A stretch of DNA of 64,000 bases from Pedobacter sp. FW305-3-2-15-E-R2A2 (GCF_038446955.1 NZ_CP151803.1:7316001-7380000), one strand, 5' to 3'; shown: positions 36,307 through 44,500, counted from the stretch's first letter. Made by a program: numbers and translations. The notes: a model not told the origin generated them from the sequence alone.

Positions 36307-36421
36307 GGTAGGAAGCAGGATTCGAACCTGCAAATTGTATTACTCTACCCCTGAGCTATCCCGGAAAACCGGGAGTGGGATTCGAACCCACGACACATAC
36401 ATGTATTGACAATCCACTACC
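36307..36421 (-). ncRNA. Outer tRNA-like acceptor/T-arm minihelix enclosing the permuted tRNA
   Basis: GGTAG (36421-36417) can pair with CTACC (36311-36307), extended by G-U pairs toward a canonical T-arm GCAGG-TTCGAAT-CCTGC (36331-36315). This makes an acceptor/T-arm minihelix whose 3' end reads CTACCA, resembling a tRNA 3' end. Where the D and anticodon arms would be, the permuted tRNA (36336-36401) is inserted. GGATTGT (36415-36409) could alternatively pair with ACAATTT (36338-36332), competing with the inner stem. Confidence 0.55.
36336..36401 (-). ncRNA. Circularly permuted tRNA-like RNA
   Basis: Read on the minus strand, 5' to 3': anticodon-stem 3' strand TGTAT (36401-36397), 5-nt variable loop GTGTC, T-arm GTGGG-TTCGAAT-CCCAC (36391-36375), acceptor 3' strand TCCCGG (36374-36369), loop TTTT, acceptor 5' strand CCGGGA (36364-36359), T8-A9, D-arm GCTC-AGGGGTA-GAGT (36356-36342), A26, anticodon-stem 5' strand ATACA (36340-36336). 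ATACA pairs perfectly with TGTAT and TCCCGG with CCGGGA, and every connector has canonical tRNA length. The only unusual pair is G10-U25. The order is permuted: the ends are open in the anticodon loop and the acceptor end is closed. It lies upstream of, and on the same strand as, the slipin-RlaP-RlaP-RtcB operon. Confidence 0.8.
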
Positions 36422-36440
36422 TGAATTCGCCAGGATATGA

Positions 36441-36776
36441 AAACATAATTGCTTCATACTTTGGGGCCATACAGAAACCCGCAACTGCGGACGTTATTGA
36501 GGTAGTATTGCCATTCCCTTTCGGGAATATTTTTAAGTACTTACGTACTGATTTGATTCAAAGAACTTGTCGTTGCGATCGACATTACAAAGGTGCATCG
36601 GGTAGAACGCAGCACAATTGCGCAGTTGTTTTTGATTTGATGCTAATTAATTATCATGCTTATTATCAATAAGATAATTTTTATTTTTCTCTAAATTAAC
36701 TGCATGATGATTTGAAATGCGCAGTTCTATTGCGTAGTCAATTGGTTTTATTACTTTTATAAAAAGGAAATTTCAG
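36441..36776 (-). promoter_or_regulatory. Divergent control region with GNRA hairpins
   Basis: On the minus strand it contains AGTAC-GTAA-GTACT (36549-36536) and ATTCCC-GAAA-GGGAAT (36528-36513), both closed by GNRA tetraloops, and CCGC-AGTT-GCGG (36490-36479). These could start a long structured RNA that runs into the tRNA-like part. Upstream, a TTTG followed after about 21 nt by GTTCTTTG loosely fits a Bacteroidota promoter near 36560-36595. TGCGCAGT sites at 36619 and 36718 may be operators. On the plus strand it includes the promoter of the WYL gene. Confidence 0.5.
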
Positions 36777-37808
36777 ATGTCAATCAATAAATTAGCCCTA
36801 ATACGTTACAAAACCATAGATGAATGTTTGAAGAATAGGTTCCGTAAATGGAGCCTTGATGACCTCATTGAAAAGGTTGCTGCAGTGTTATTTGAATACG
36901 AAGGAATCAGTTCAGGAGTAAGCAAACGAACCGTTCAGTCTGATATTCAAACTATGAGGAGCGATAAATTGGGCTATAATGCGCCTATCATTGTAACTGA
37001 TCGAAAGTACTACGCTTACAGTGACCCTAATTACAGCATTACGAAAGCGCCCATCAATAACAACGATATTGAGAAGATGAAGGAGATCGTTGGAGTACTG
37101 AAACAATTTAATGGCTTTAGTTATTTTGATGAAATGAGCGATATGATCGCTAAGCTGGAAAATAACCTGTATAAATCTACCAACCAAAGCAGAAACTGTA
37201 TTCAGTTCGAAAGCAATAAACAGCTTCGTGGCCTGCAGTTCATCACTCCTTTGTACAGTGCCATTCTGAATAAAGTGCCTTTATTGATCGAATACAAATC
37301 CTTTAAGGCATTAAAGGCGCAGCAGATGATTTACTTTCCTTACTTGTTAAAAGAATATCGGAACCGATGGTTTCTGATTGTAAAACCAAAGAAGGGGAGG
37401 ATCCTGATTACACTGGCGCTAGACCGGATTCTGGAATTTCAGGAATTGACCAAAGAACCTTTTATAGAATACAAGGGGATTGATTTTGATCGCTATTTTG
37501 ATGACTTGCTTGGGGTAACTAAATCTGAGAGGGACCGGGCGCATAAAGTAATTTTAAAGGTAAATAAACACCATGCGCCTTATATTCTAACCAAACCGCT
37601 GCACCACAGCCAGGTCTTACTGAAAGAAGACCATGAGGGTATTGTCATTAGAATCGATGTAGTCCTGAACTTTGAGCTGGAACGGGAGATCCTGGGTTTT
37701 GGAGAATGTATGAAAGTTCTGGGACCAAGAAATCTTGCTTCCAGAATCAGCAAAAGACTGGAAGAGTCAGCTAAGCAATATAAAAACCTGGAGTCTTCAG
37801 AAGCTTAA
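36777..37808 (+). CDS. WYL-domain transcriptional regulator
   Basis: A 343-residue regulator. N-terminal winged-helix region (about 1-70, with SKRTVQSDIQTMRSDKLGYNA) and a WYL domain at about 165-235 (LIEYKSFKALKAQQMIYFPY, RNRWFLIVKP, LALDRILEF), then a C-terminal WCX-type extension. WYL domains sense nucleic-acid or nucleotide ligands and often control defence and RNA/DNA repair genes. In Proteobacteria the rtc genes are run by the CARF protein RtcR; here WYL seems to take that seat. It is divergent from the slipin operon and convergent with rtcB copy 2. Confidence 0.88.
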   Translation: MSINKLALIRYKTIDECLKNRFRKWSLDDLIEKVAAVLFEYEGISSGVSKRTVQSDIQTMRSDKLGYNAPIIVTDRKYYAYSDPNYSITKAPINNNDIEKMKEIVGVLKQFNGFSYFDEMSDMIAKLENNLYKSTNQSRNCIQFESNKQLRGLQFITPLYSAILNKVPLLIEYKSFKALKAQQMIYFPYLLKEYRNRWFLIVKPKKGRILITLALDRILEFQELTKEPFIEYKGIDFDRYFDDLLGVTKSERDRAHKVILKVNKHHAPYILTKPLHHSQVLLKEDHEGIVIRIDVVLNFELEREILGFGECMKVLGPRNLASRISKRLEESAKQYKNLESSEA

Positions 37809-37843
37809 AGGCCGCCCCTTGCTAAAGAGACGGCCTTATTTTT
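37808..37843. terminator. Terminator between WYL gene and rtcB copy 2
   Basis: Stem AAGGCCG (37808-37814)/CGGCCTT (37831-37837) then ATTTTTAA. It overlaps the WYL stop codon and serves the plus strand. Confidence 0.7.
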
Positions 37844-37863
37844 AATGTTAAAGGATTATTACT

Positions 37864-39264
37864 TTAATCCCTGTTCATTCGAACGATCTTTGGAAAGAAC
37901 TTTCCATGTACATCGACCAGGTCTTTCTGGGCATGCATCACCCTTTCGATGTCTTTATAGGCCAATGGATTCTCCTCTACACTGCCACCAATTAAAGTCA
38001 CGCCAGCAGTTGCCAACATTTTCTTCAAAGCAGAGGCAGTAGTATTGTTCTTTGCTTTTTGCCTGCTCATTGCCCTTCCGGCTCCATGGGCTGCAGAATG
38101 TAAAGAATTTTCAACCCCTTTACCCATCACGAGATAAGCTGCGGTAGCCATGCTTCCCGGAATAATTCCCAGTTCTCCCTGATGTGCAGGAGTGGCGCCT
38201 TTCCGGTGTACAATGACCTCTTTTCCATCGGCCAACTTGTCTTTCCAGGCGAAATTATGATGGTTTTCCACTTTTGCCAAAGCTTGCAGGCCTAAAGATT
38301 TCAGTAGACTGGAATGAATTACATCATGACAAGCCCTGGCGTAATCACCAGCAAGGTTCATACTTAACCAGTATTCCTGACCAGCTTCGGTATTCATATC
38401 GAGCCAGGCCAGGCTTTTCGCTTCTTTTGGCAACCTGCAGGTGTCCATGGCTATTTTGGTATAGTGCATGGCTACATTAGCCCCTAAACCCCGGCTTCCG
38501 GAATGTGTAAGCAAGGCTATGTATTTCTTTGCGGGTAAGCCTAAGGTATTGTTGTCATACAGCTCTATTTCGCCAAATTCTACAAAGTGATTGCCGCTGC
38601 CAGAGGTGCCCAGTTGCCTGAATGCCTTGCCATGAAGTTTCTTGAGCAGCTCTGTTTCTTTAAAAACAGGACTGTCAAGGATATCGTGTTCTGGCTGGAT
38701 GTCTAATGAGCCTTCCATTCCAAAATGAGTGAGTTCTTTTAATGCCACTTTCATCTGGTGACTATAACGTTTAAAAAAACTATCACCTTCATCTATAATA
38801 CTCAATGCCATTCTGCAGCCGATATCTACGCCAACAGCGTAAGGAATAACTGCATTAACAGTAGCCAGGACACCTCCAATGGGCAATCCATAGCCACTAT
38901 GTGCATCCGGCATTAAAGCGCCCTGAGTAACCACAGGAAGCGACATCGCCAGTTCCATTTGTTTCTTGGCGCCATGTTCAATTTCCTTGCTGCCATAAGT
39001 CTTTAACATTCCGCTTTCCTGTAACAGCTGATAAGATTGGAAATTAACTTCCTTTACCTTATCCATAAAGGTTTCGGCAATCTTGCCAAGGTGTTCGTCT
39101 TCTGCATAATTTTCGGGGGTGTTTTTAATATTTATTAATAATTCTATGATCTGGTTTTTAGTATGATGCTTGAAGTTTTTAGAGATCGTATTGATCACTA
39201 AACTTCTTGCTTTATCATTTATATAACCTATTTTACTTAGTTCTTTTGTTTTTAAAATGCTCAT
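37864..39264 (-). CDS. rtcB: RNA-splicing ligase RtcB (copy 2)
   Basis: A 466-residue RtcB paralogue with all signature motifs: GVDIGCRMALS, LGTSGSGNHFVEFG, LTHSGSRGLGA, VENHHNFAWKD and the guanylylation site HRKGATPAHQG. It differs from copy 1 in the region before GNHF and in the insert around the substrate-binding loops, so the two probably act on different RNA ends or partners. It begins 5 bp after the stop of a basic unrecognised gene, forming a two-gene operon. Confidence 0.95.
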   Translation of the reverse strand: MSILKTKELSKIGYINDKARSLVINTISKNFKHHTKNQIIELLINIKNTPENYAEDEHLGKIAETFMDKVKEVNFQSYQLLQESGMLKTYGSKEIEHGAKKQMELAMSLPVVTQGALMPDAHSGYGLPIGGVLATVNAVIPYAVGVDIGCRMALSIIDEGDSFFKRYSHQMKVALKELTHFGMEGSLDIQPEHDILDSPVFKETELLKKLHGKAFRQLGTSGSGNHFVEFGEIELYDNNTLGLPAKKYIALLTHSGSRGLGANVAMHYTKIAMDTCRLPKEAKSLAWLDMNTEAGQEYWLSMNLAGDYARACHDVIHSSLLKSLGLQALAKVENHHNFAWKDKLADGKEVIVHRKGATPAHQGELGIIPGSMATAAYLVMGKGVENSLHSAAHGAGRAMSRQKAKNNTTASALKKMLATAGVTLIGGSVEENPLAYKDIERVMHAQKDLVDVHGKFFPKIVRMNRD

Positions 39265-39269
39265 CGCGT

Positions 39270-40037
39270 TTAAATATTGTTGTTGTTTATTTCTTCGCGT
39301 TCCTCCAAAAAGGAAGATAATGCGTTGCTGTATAGCAGATTTCGATAGCCTCTGTTCGTGTTTTCCTGCCAGCTTTTATACTTATAAACACCACCGGTTA
39401 GCCTGCTCATTCTAGGCTGTAAATAATGATTTGTGACATAATTATCCAGCAGTTGAATTTCCTGTTCCAGGAGGCCGTCCACCATTTTCACTTCAGTGAT
39501 GATATGTGGCTTTACTTGCAACACATAACGCCAGGGCTCATTAAACCGGTAAACGAGACATTTTGATTTTCCATCTTTGCTCATCTTTTCGTATAAATGA
39601 AAATGCGCTTTCTCCAGTTCCGTCAGCTTTAAGCTGTGGTGGTTCCAGTGCCATTCCGAAAATTCCTGCAGAAACTGCCTTCTAACCTCAGGCCCCTTGC
39701 TTCTTTTGCGGGAGCCTCTTCTTCTCTTCTTTACCTTAAAAGATTTTTCCGGATGGTATTGCACCGTATTTATCTTTTCTAAAAGTGTACTGAAAAAGCC
39801 GGCCGAAGGAGATCTTTTGATGTCATCCCTTACCACAAAATAACGTTTCCACCCTTTCTGATAAGGGTTTTCAAGCGGAACCATGGGTAAGTCACGTCTC
39901 CTTTGCCAAAGAAGCCTTTCCTGTTTAGTAATTTGAATTAATTGCTTATCGAAATCCTTTTTTTGTAATCGTTTCTTCCTTCTTGCAGATTTTAATCTGT
40001 ACTGCAAGACATCGAACGATTGTTCATAATTGTCCAT
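39270..40037 (-). CDS. Unrecognised highly basic protein linked to RtcB copy 2
   Basis: I do not recognise this 255-residue protein. The N-terminus (about 15-50) is a Lys/Arg-rich helix (KSARRKKRLQKKDFDKQ); residues 52-67 read as NPYQKGWKRYFVVRDD; a second basic cluster KVKKRRRGSRKRSKG follows at about 101-115; the second half has aromatic and acidic patches (EWHWNHHSLKL, LVYRFNEPWRYVLQV). The charge suggests RNA or ribosome binding. It is the first gene of the operon with rtcB copy 2, only 5 bp away, so it probably acts with it. No catalytic motif is evident. Confidence 0.75.
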   Translation of the reverse strand: MDNYEQSFDVLQYRLKSARRKKRLQKKDFDKQLIQITKQERLLWQRRRDLPMVPLENPYQKGWKRYFVVRDDIKRSPSAGFFSTLLEKINTVQYHPEKSFKVKKRRRGSRKRSKGPEVRRQFLQEFSEWHWNHHSLKLTELEKAHFHLYEKMSKDGKSKCLVYRFNEPWRYVLQVKPHIITEVKMVDGLLEQEIQLLDNYVTNHYLQPRMSRLTGGVYKYKSWQENTNRGYRNLLYSNALSSFLEEREEINNNNI

Positions 40038-40367
40038 TGGACTGTACTCAAAAAAATATAATAGTAGTTGAATTGGATCTATTCATCCTCCGATGAAGGA
40101 TATACCCTTATTGAGTTCGCAGCGGGACTTTGAAAATATGGCAGACGAATGCGCAATACTGACTTATAAAGCCATATAGCTAATTACACGATACTAAGAA
40201 GTAAATGTGATGACGTCCGCCTGGATCAGGCAGCCTGCGAAAGGGGCGATATGTTGAAATGTTCAGTCATGATTCCTTGGTTTTAAAACGATGAATAGTA
40301 AGGAATTACTGCAAAGGTATCATTTAATTTAAATAGAAAGCAAATCTTTATAGAAAAACAGATTGAA
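40038..40367 (-). promoter_or_regulatory. Leader region of the basic protein-rtcB copy 2 operon
   Basis: A 330-bp gap with no gene. It contains a TGCGCAATACT element at 40150-40160, like those near the WYL promoter; a 5-bp stem with 7-nt loop ATCCT-CCGATGA-AGGAT (40085-40101); GCCTG-GAT-CAGGC (40219-40231); and ATTCCTT...AAGGAAT (40272-40306). I find no canonical T-arm here, so it is not a copy of the tRNA-like leader at 36 kb. Confidence 0.4.
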
Positions 40368-40841
40368 TTACAATTCAATCTGCCTTCTGATGCTTTCTTC
40401 CAATGAAATCAGGGTTTCCGTACGCTGGATCCCTTCAACAGCCTGGATCTCTTCATTCAGGACATGTCTTAAATGGTTGGTATCTCTACAGATGATTTTG
40501 GCAAACATACTATAGGCACCGGTGGTATAATGTAGTTCTACTACTTCTTTAATCTTACTCAATTGTGCTACTGCATCTTTATACTGAATTCCTTTTTCCA
40601 GGTAGATTCCTAAGAAGGCGCAGATGTCATAGCCTGCCTTTTGCGCATCTATGATCAAATGAGAACCTTTAATAATGCCCATTTCCTGAAGTTTCTTCAT
40701 CCTTACATGGATCGTTCCACCCGAAACGATCAGATCTTTAGCAATTTCTGTATAGGGTTTCGTAGCATCCTGCATCAACTGTTTTAAAATGTCAATATCC
40801 AGGTTATCAATTTCTAAATTTTGGCTTTCTTTTTTAAGCAT
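40368..40841 (-). CDS. Lrp/AsnC-family transcriptional regulator
   Basis: A 157-residue feast/famine regulator. N-terminal helix-turn-helix (LDIDILKQLMQDATKPYTEIAKDL, SGGTIHVRMKKLQEMGII) and C-terminal RAM domain (AFLGIYLEKG, VVELHYTTGAYSMFAKI) that binds an amino acid and assembles octamers. It points away from the odd tRNA-like genes on the other strand. Confidence 0.93.
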   Translation of the reverse strand: MLKKESQNLEIDNLDIDILKQLMQDATKPYTEIAKDLIVSGGTIHVRMKKLQEMGIIKGSHLIIDAQKAGYDICAFLGIYLEKGIQYKDAVAQLSKIKEVVELHYTTGAYSMFAKIICRDTNHLRHVLNEEIQAVEGIQRTETLISLEESIRRQIEL

Positions 40842-40996
40842 GATTTTGATATTTGTTAACGATATTCAAATATAATTATAAATATGGTAAAAATAAAATA
40901 ATATGATTAAAATATTTGCAACGTATTTGGGTTGTTGTTACATTTGTATCAAGCAAGTAACAAAAACAATAGTTCTTTTAACATTTGCTTATACTC

Positions 40997-41104
40997 TGTA
41001 GGGTGGTGGAATTGGCAGACGCACCTCCTTGTCTCGGTGGTGGAGAATATGGAAAACCCGTAAGGGCTAACTACTCCTTGAAGGTTCGACTCCTTCCCCT
41101 ACAG
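40997..41104 (+). tRNA. Unusual class II tRNA-like gene, Leu-type body with GUC in anticodon position
   Basis: A 108-nt cloverleaf. Acceptor TGTAGGG/CCCTACA (7 bp); T8-G9; Leu-type D-arm GTG-GAATTGGCAGA-CGC; A26; anticodon arm CCTCC-TTGTCTC-GGTGG (41024-41040) with a U29-U41 mismatch; T-arm GAAGG-TTCGACT-CCTTC (41080-41096); discriminator G73. The loop places GUC at 34-36 with a pyrimidine at 37, both odd. The 39-nt variable region (GGAG...CTCC stem enclosing CCC/GGG) is about twice the usual size. CCA is not encoded. Leu tRNAs normally have A73; G73 is serine-like. Function in decoding is doubtful. Confidence 0.7.
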
Positions 41105-41204
41105 CAATGAGTTTTTGAGTGATAAGTTTTTCAGCTCTAAGTTAAGGTGCATTTAGAAATAAACAACTTAAAGCTTAAAACTCAGACGTAGTACTTTCAC
41201 ATAA

Positions 41205-41350
41205 TGTTGGGTGGTGAAATTGGCAGACACACCTCCTTGTCTCGGTGGCGGGGATAAATGGATAAACGTAGTTTATGGGTTGACCACAAATTGATTTTTT
41301 GAACTATAGCTAACTACCCCTTGAAGGTTCGACTCCTTCCCCAACAGCCA
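41205..41350 (+). tRNA. Second unusual class II tRNA-like gene, very long variable arm
   Basis: A paralogue of the preceding element. Acceptor TGTTGGG/CCCAACA; D-stem GTG/CAC perfect; the same anticodon arm CCTCC-TTGTCTC-GGTGG (41232-41248); T-arm GAAGG-TTCGACT-CCTTC (41323-41339); G73; encoded CCA (41348-41350). The variable region is 74 nt, closed by GGGG/CCCC and holding an inner stem ATAAAC-GTA-GTTTAT, far beyond any standard tRNA. The two copies share the U-U mismatch, the U37 and the G73, so these are inherited features and not sequencing errors. Confidence 0.7.
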
Positions 41351-41381
41351 GTTTTTTTATGAATAATAAGTTAGTTAAAAA

Positions 41382-41413
41382 AGAGTGACCTTGGATGAGG
41401 TCACTCTCTTTTT
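41382..41413 (+). terminator. Intrinsic terminator after the tRNA-like genes
   Basis: 10-bp stem AGAGTGACCT (41382-41391)/AGGTCACTCT (41398-41407) then CTTTTT. Confidence 0.85.
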
Positions 41414-41462
41414 AACGCCTTTTACATTAAAAAAACAAAGTTTTTACAACCTTCCTGCAATC

Positions 41463-41500
41463 TAAAAAAGCCGGCAATCAATTGATTGCCGGCTTTTTTA
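41463..41500. terminator. Bidirectional terminator, 38-bp palindrome
   Basis: Perfect palindrome with GCCGGCAATC/GATTGCCGGC arms flanked by A6 and T6. It ends the TonB-receptor transcript from the right and backs up the tRNA terminator from the left. Confidence 0.88.
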
Positions 41501-41541
41501 GGTTAGTCTAAAATGTGATCAAATCCTTCCTTACTAAGGCA

Positions 41542-44500
41542 TTAAAATGCATAACGGAATCCGATTTGTCCCTGATAAGGACTTCCTGAGGCAACAACTC
41601 CACCTACTTTAGCATTTGGATTGTATGAATATTGCTGTTTCACAACATCAAATTTCGGATCTCCTGCGGCATATAAAGTTTGAGTACCCATACTCTCATT
41701 TACACCCCATTTTTTCTTAATTAAGTTGGCCACATTGAATAAATCTCCTGATATTTCAATATTATGATTCTTATAAAGCTTGATTTTTTTAGTGATCCTT
41801 AAGTCGAAAATGCCATAGAACTTGTTGATCCCTCCATTTCTTTCAGCTATTTTTCCTTCATACTTTAGGATATAGTCTTTTGTACTCTGACTGGTAGCTG
41901 GATTATCAAGGATAGCCTGTAAGCCTGTGCGGACCTTTTGAGGAACGTCAGGATTATTCCTGTCAAATACAAAAGCCAGGTCATTTGTCGGCACAAAATC
42001 ACCGTTGGTATTAATGCCAGATAACATGCTGTAACGTGTTCCACCGATTCCTGAATACCTTAATCCCACACTAAATCCCCAGAATGTAGGAGAGGACCCA
42101 TACAATACAATCTTATGGCGGAACTGGTTGTCGGAATAAGTCATCCTGCTTAAATCTCTTGGATCGTCTATAACCGGCAGGGATAAAGTTGCACTATTAG
42201 CCACGTTACCATTATAGGAAGTGTTGTCTCTGGCATCGTTCAGCGTATAGCTGAAAGACAGCTCTCCATCCTTAAAATAACGATAAGAAGCATCAATAAC
42301 CATGGCAAATTGATTTACCTTTCCTTTACTGTTCAATTCCAGTACACGGCCCAATTCATTGGTAATCCTTCCATCCTGCCAGTTGGATAAGGTCTTAGGA
42401 TCTATCTTTTCTGCAGGTACAAATACACCGCGGTTACCTTCATTTGCTAAACGGAAGAAGGGTTGGGCAACCATATTCCGGTCTACATACATGTAATTAT
42501 GGCGACCCAAAGTCATATATCCGGTAATTCCTACTTTCAGGCGATCTGTGATAAAACGACTATAAGAAATATTGGCTTTATAGACCACTGGGACACGCGC
42601 ATCACTTGCATTGGTGTTAATCGTACTGATTCTTGGCAATTCCAGGCCAGGGGCACTGGAAGGGTTTGCACGATAACCCAGGAAATCTGGTCTCGGTACA
42701 TTTGCTCCGGTTACATCAATAGTAGCCAGGTGATTTCCGTCAAATACGGTATTGTTAATCGTTGCATAATTGTTGATGTCTGAGCCAAAGATACCTGCAC
42801 CCAGGCGAATGAAATCGGTATGGTTTTCATTTACATCCCAGTTGAATTGAACACGGGGCTGAATTTGGAAGGTAGATAGCGAATTATCGGTTCTTAAACC
42901 CAGTTTATCAAATACCAGCTGATTAAAAGCAGTAGTTGGATAAGACGTATAATCTCCGCGGATACCGGCAATAATGTCCAGACCGGTTGCCAGTTTGGTT
43001 TGCATCTGCGCATAAAGTGCTGCGCTAAAAATTCCCTGAGTAACACTTGGGTCGGCCAGAAGCGGAACCTCTCTCGTGTAACGGTAAGGACGCTGATTTT
43101 CAAAATTATCGAGTGCACTGGCCCCATTATCTGTAAACCAGAACCGTCCGTTCAACTCACTTCCGTAGGTAGAATGTGCACGGGTATACATTAAATCTGC
43201 TCCGAAGGTATACTTTACCTTATCTGTATTGTAATATAGGTTATCTACCAATTGAAAAACGTTGTTTTCAAACCCTTCCTGAGCAAAACGATGACCACCC
43301 ATTTGAACAACGGTATTTAAAGCTCCGTCTTTCACCTGTTCAACTACAGCTCTTGGAATGTTTGCAGAGGGAAGCTGATTTCCGGGACTGCTCAATTGGT
43401 AAGTGTAAAGGTGTTGTGCCTTTAGCTCATTTGTTAAGCGTGGGCTGATAGAAGTCCGTAACGTAGCCAATAAGCTGTTGTCGACATTCTTGTCATTACC
43501 GTAAGATTCATATAAAGAAACCCGTATGTTGTCCATTAAACCAAGAGGGTTTCTGTCGTTCGTATAATTGTCCCTGATGGTCAATAAATTCTTATCGTTG
43601 ATCTGCCAGTCTAAGCGTGCAAAACCTGCATCAGTACCTCTTTTTTTATCAAAAGCGCCGAACTGAGGCGTATTGGCAACACCATAAACACGACGGGCAA
43701 TGTCAGTGTATTTGTCCAGGGTAGCTTGATTGATTCCCCATTTGGTTACATCTGCATCTGATTGAATGTTGACAATGTTAAGGGGACGGGAATCCTTTTG
43801 ATGATCCCATGCCACAAAGAAATGTAACTTGTCTTTAATAATCGGCCCTCCTAAAGAGAAACCATATTGATAAGTCGAGAAGTCCGAGGTCCGTTTTTTC
43901 CCGTCAATTTCGTTAGGACTCACCAACCAGTCTGCCCGACCGTAACCAAAAGCACTTCCGCTTAAGGTATTGGTACCGGATTTTGTTACCGCACTGATGG
44001 TTCCGCCACCACTACGACCCTGAGTAACATCGTATTGGTTGGTCACGACTTTAAATTCACGTACCGCCTCTATAGAGATAGAATAAGGGGCGCCGCTTCG
44101 ACTGGTCGTTGCACCAGCTGAAGTAGGGTTCTTTGCAGTCATCCCATCAATGGTGAAATTGGTGGAAGAGCCGAGTTGCCCGGAAATATTTCCTCCTTTT
44201 CCGGCCAATGGGGATAGGTCTGACAGATTGCTGAAGTTACGGCCGTTCACCGGAAGCCTGGTGATATCTCTTGCGGAAATCGTGGTTGCGGCACCAAGTG
44301 TCTCTGTCTTGTTTTTCATTCCTGATCCAACAATCTCCACTACGGAAAGATTCTCTGCTGCATCTGTCATGGAGATGTTTAGTTTAATGGCATCACCCTG
44401 ATTTAATGAATAACCAGTTCTTTGCTGCTGACCAAAACCGACATAACTCGCGGTAATGGTATATGGTGATCCTAATGGAAGTTCTTTAAAGGTATAACTT

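Noticed and set aside
36359..36374. TCCCGG-TTTT-CCGGGA as a plain intrinsic terminator
   Set aside because: No U-tract follows on either strand (TAGCTCAGG on the minus strand, AGTGGGATT on the plus strand), and both arms are continuous with tRNA elements at canonical distances.
36301..36440. Two ordinary tandem tRNA genes
   Set aside because: Read linearly, neither unit has a matching acceptor stem or a proper anticodon arm; the permuted reading gives perfect stems for both.
36406..36672. 88-residue plus-strand open frame over the tRNA-like region
   Set aside because: It runs through the structured RNA in antisense, has no recognisable domain and no good start context.
31500..39264. Two RtcB genes as a recent duplication or assembly repeat
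   Set aside because: The proteins differ throughout (different N-termini, loop residues and neighbours), so they are old paralogues.
40085..40101. Anticodon-arm-like stem with 7-nt loop before rtcB copy 2
   Set aside because: Neither strand has U33 in the loop and no T-arm or D-arm is nearby, so I do not call it tRNA-like.
41041..41079. Group I intron in the first odd tRNA
   Set aside because: The insertion is in the variable arm, not in the anticodon loop, and at 39 nt (74 nt in the second copy) is far too small for a group I intron.
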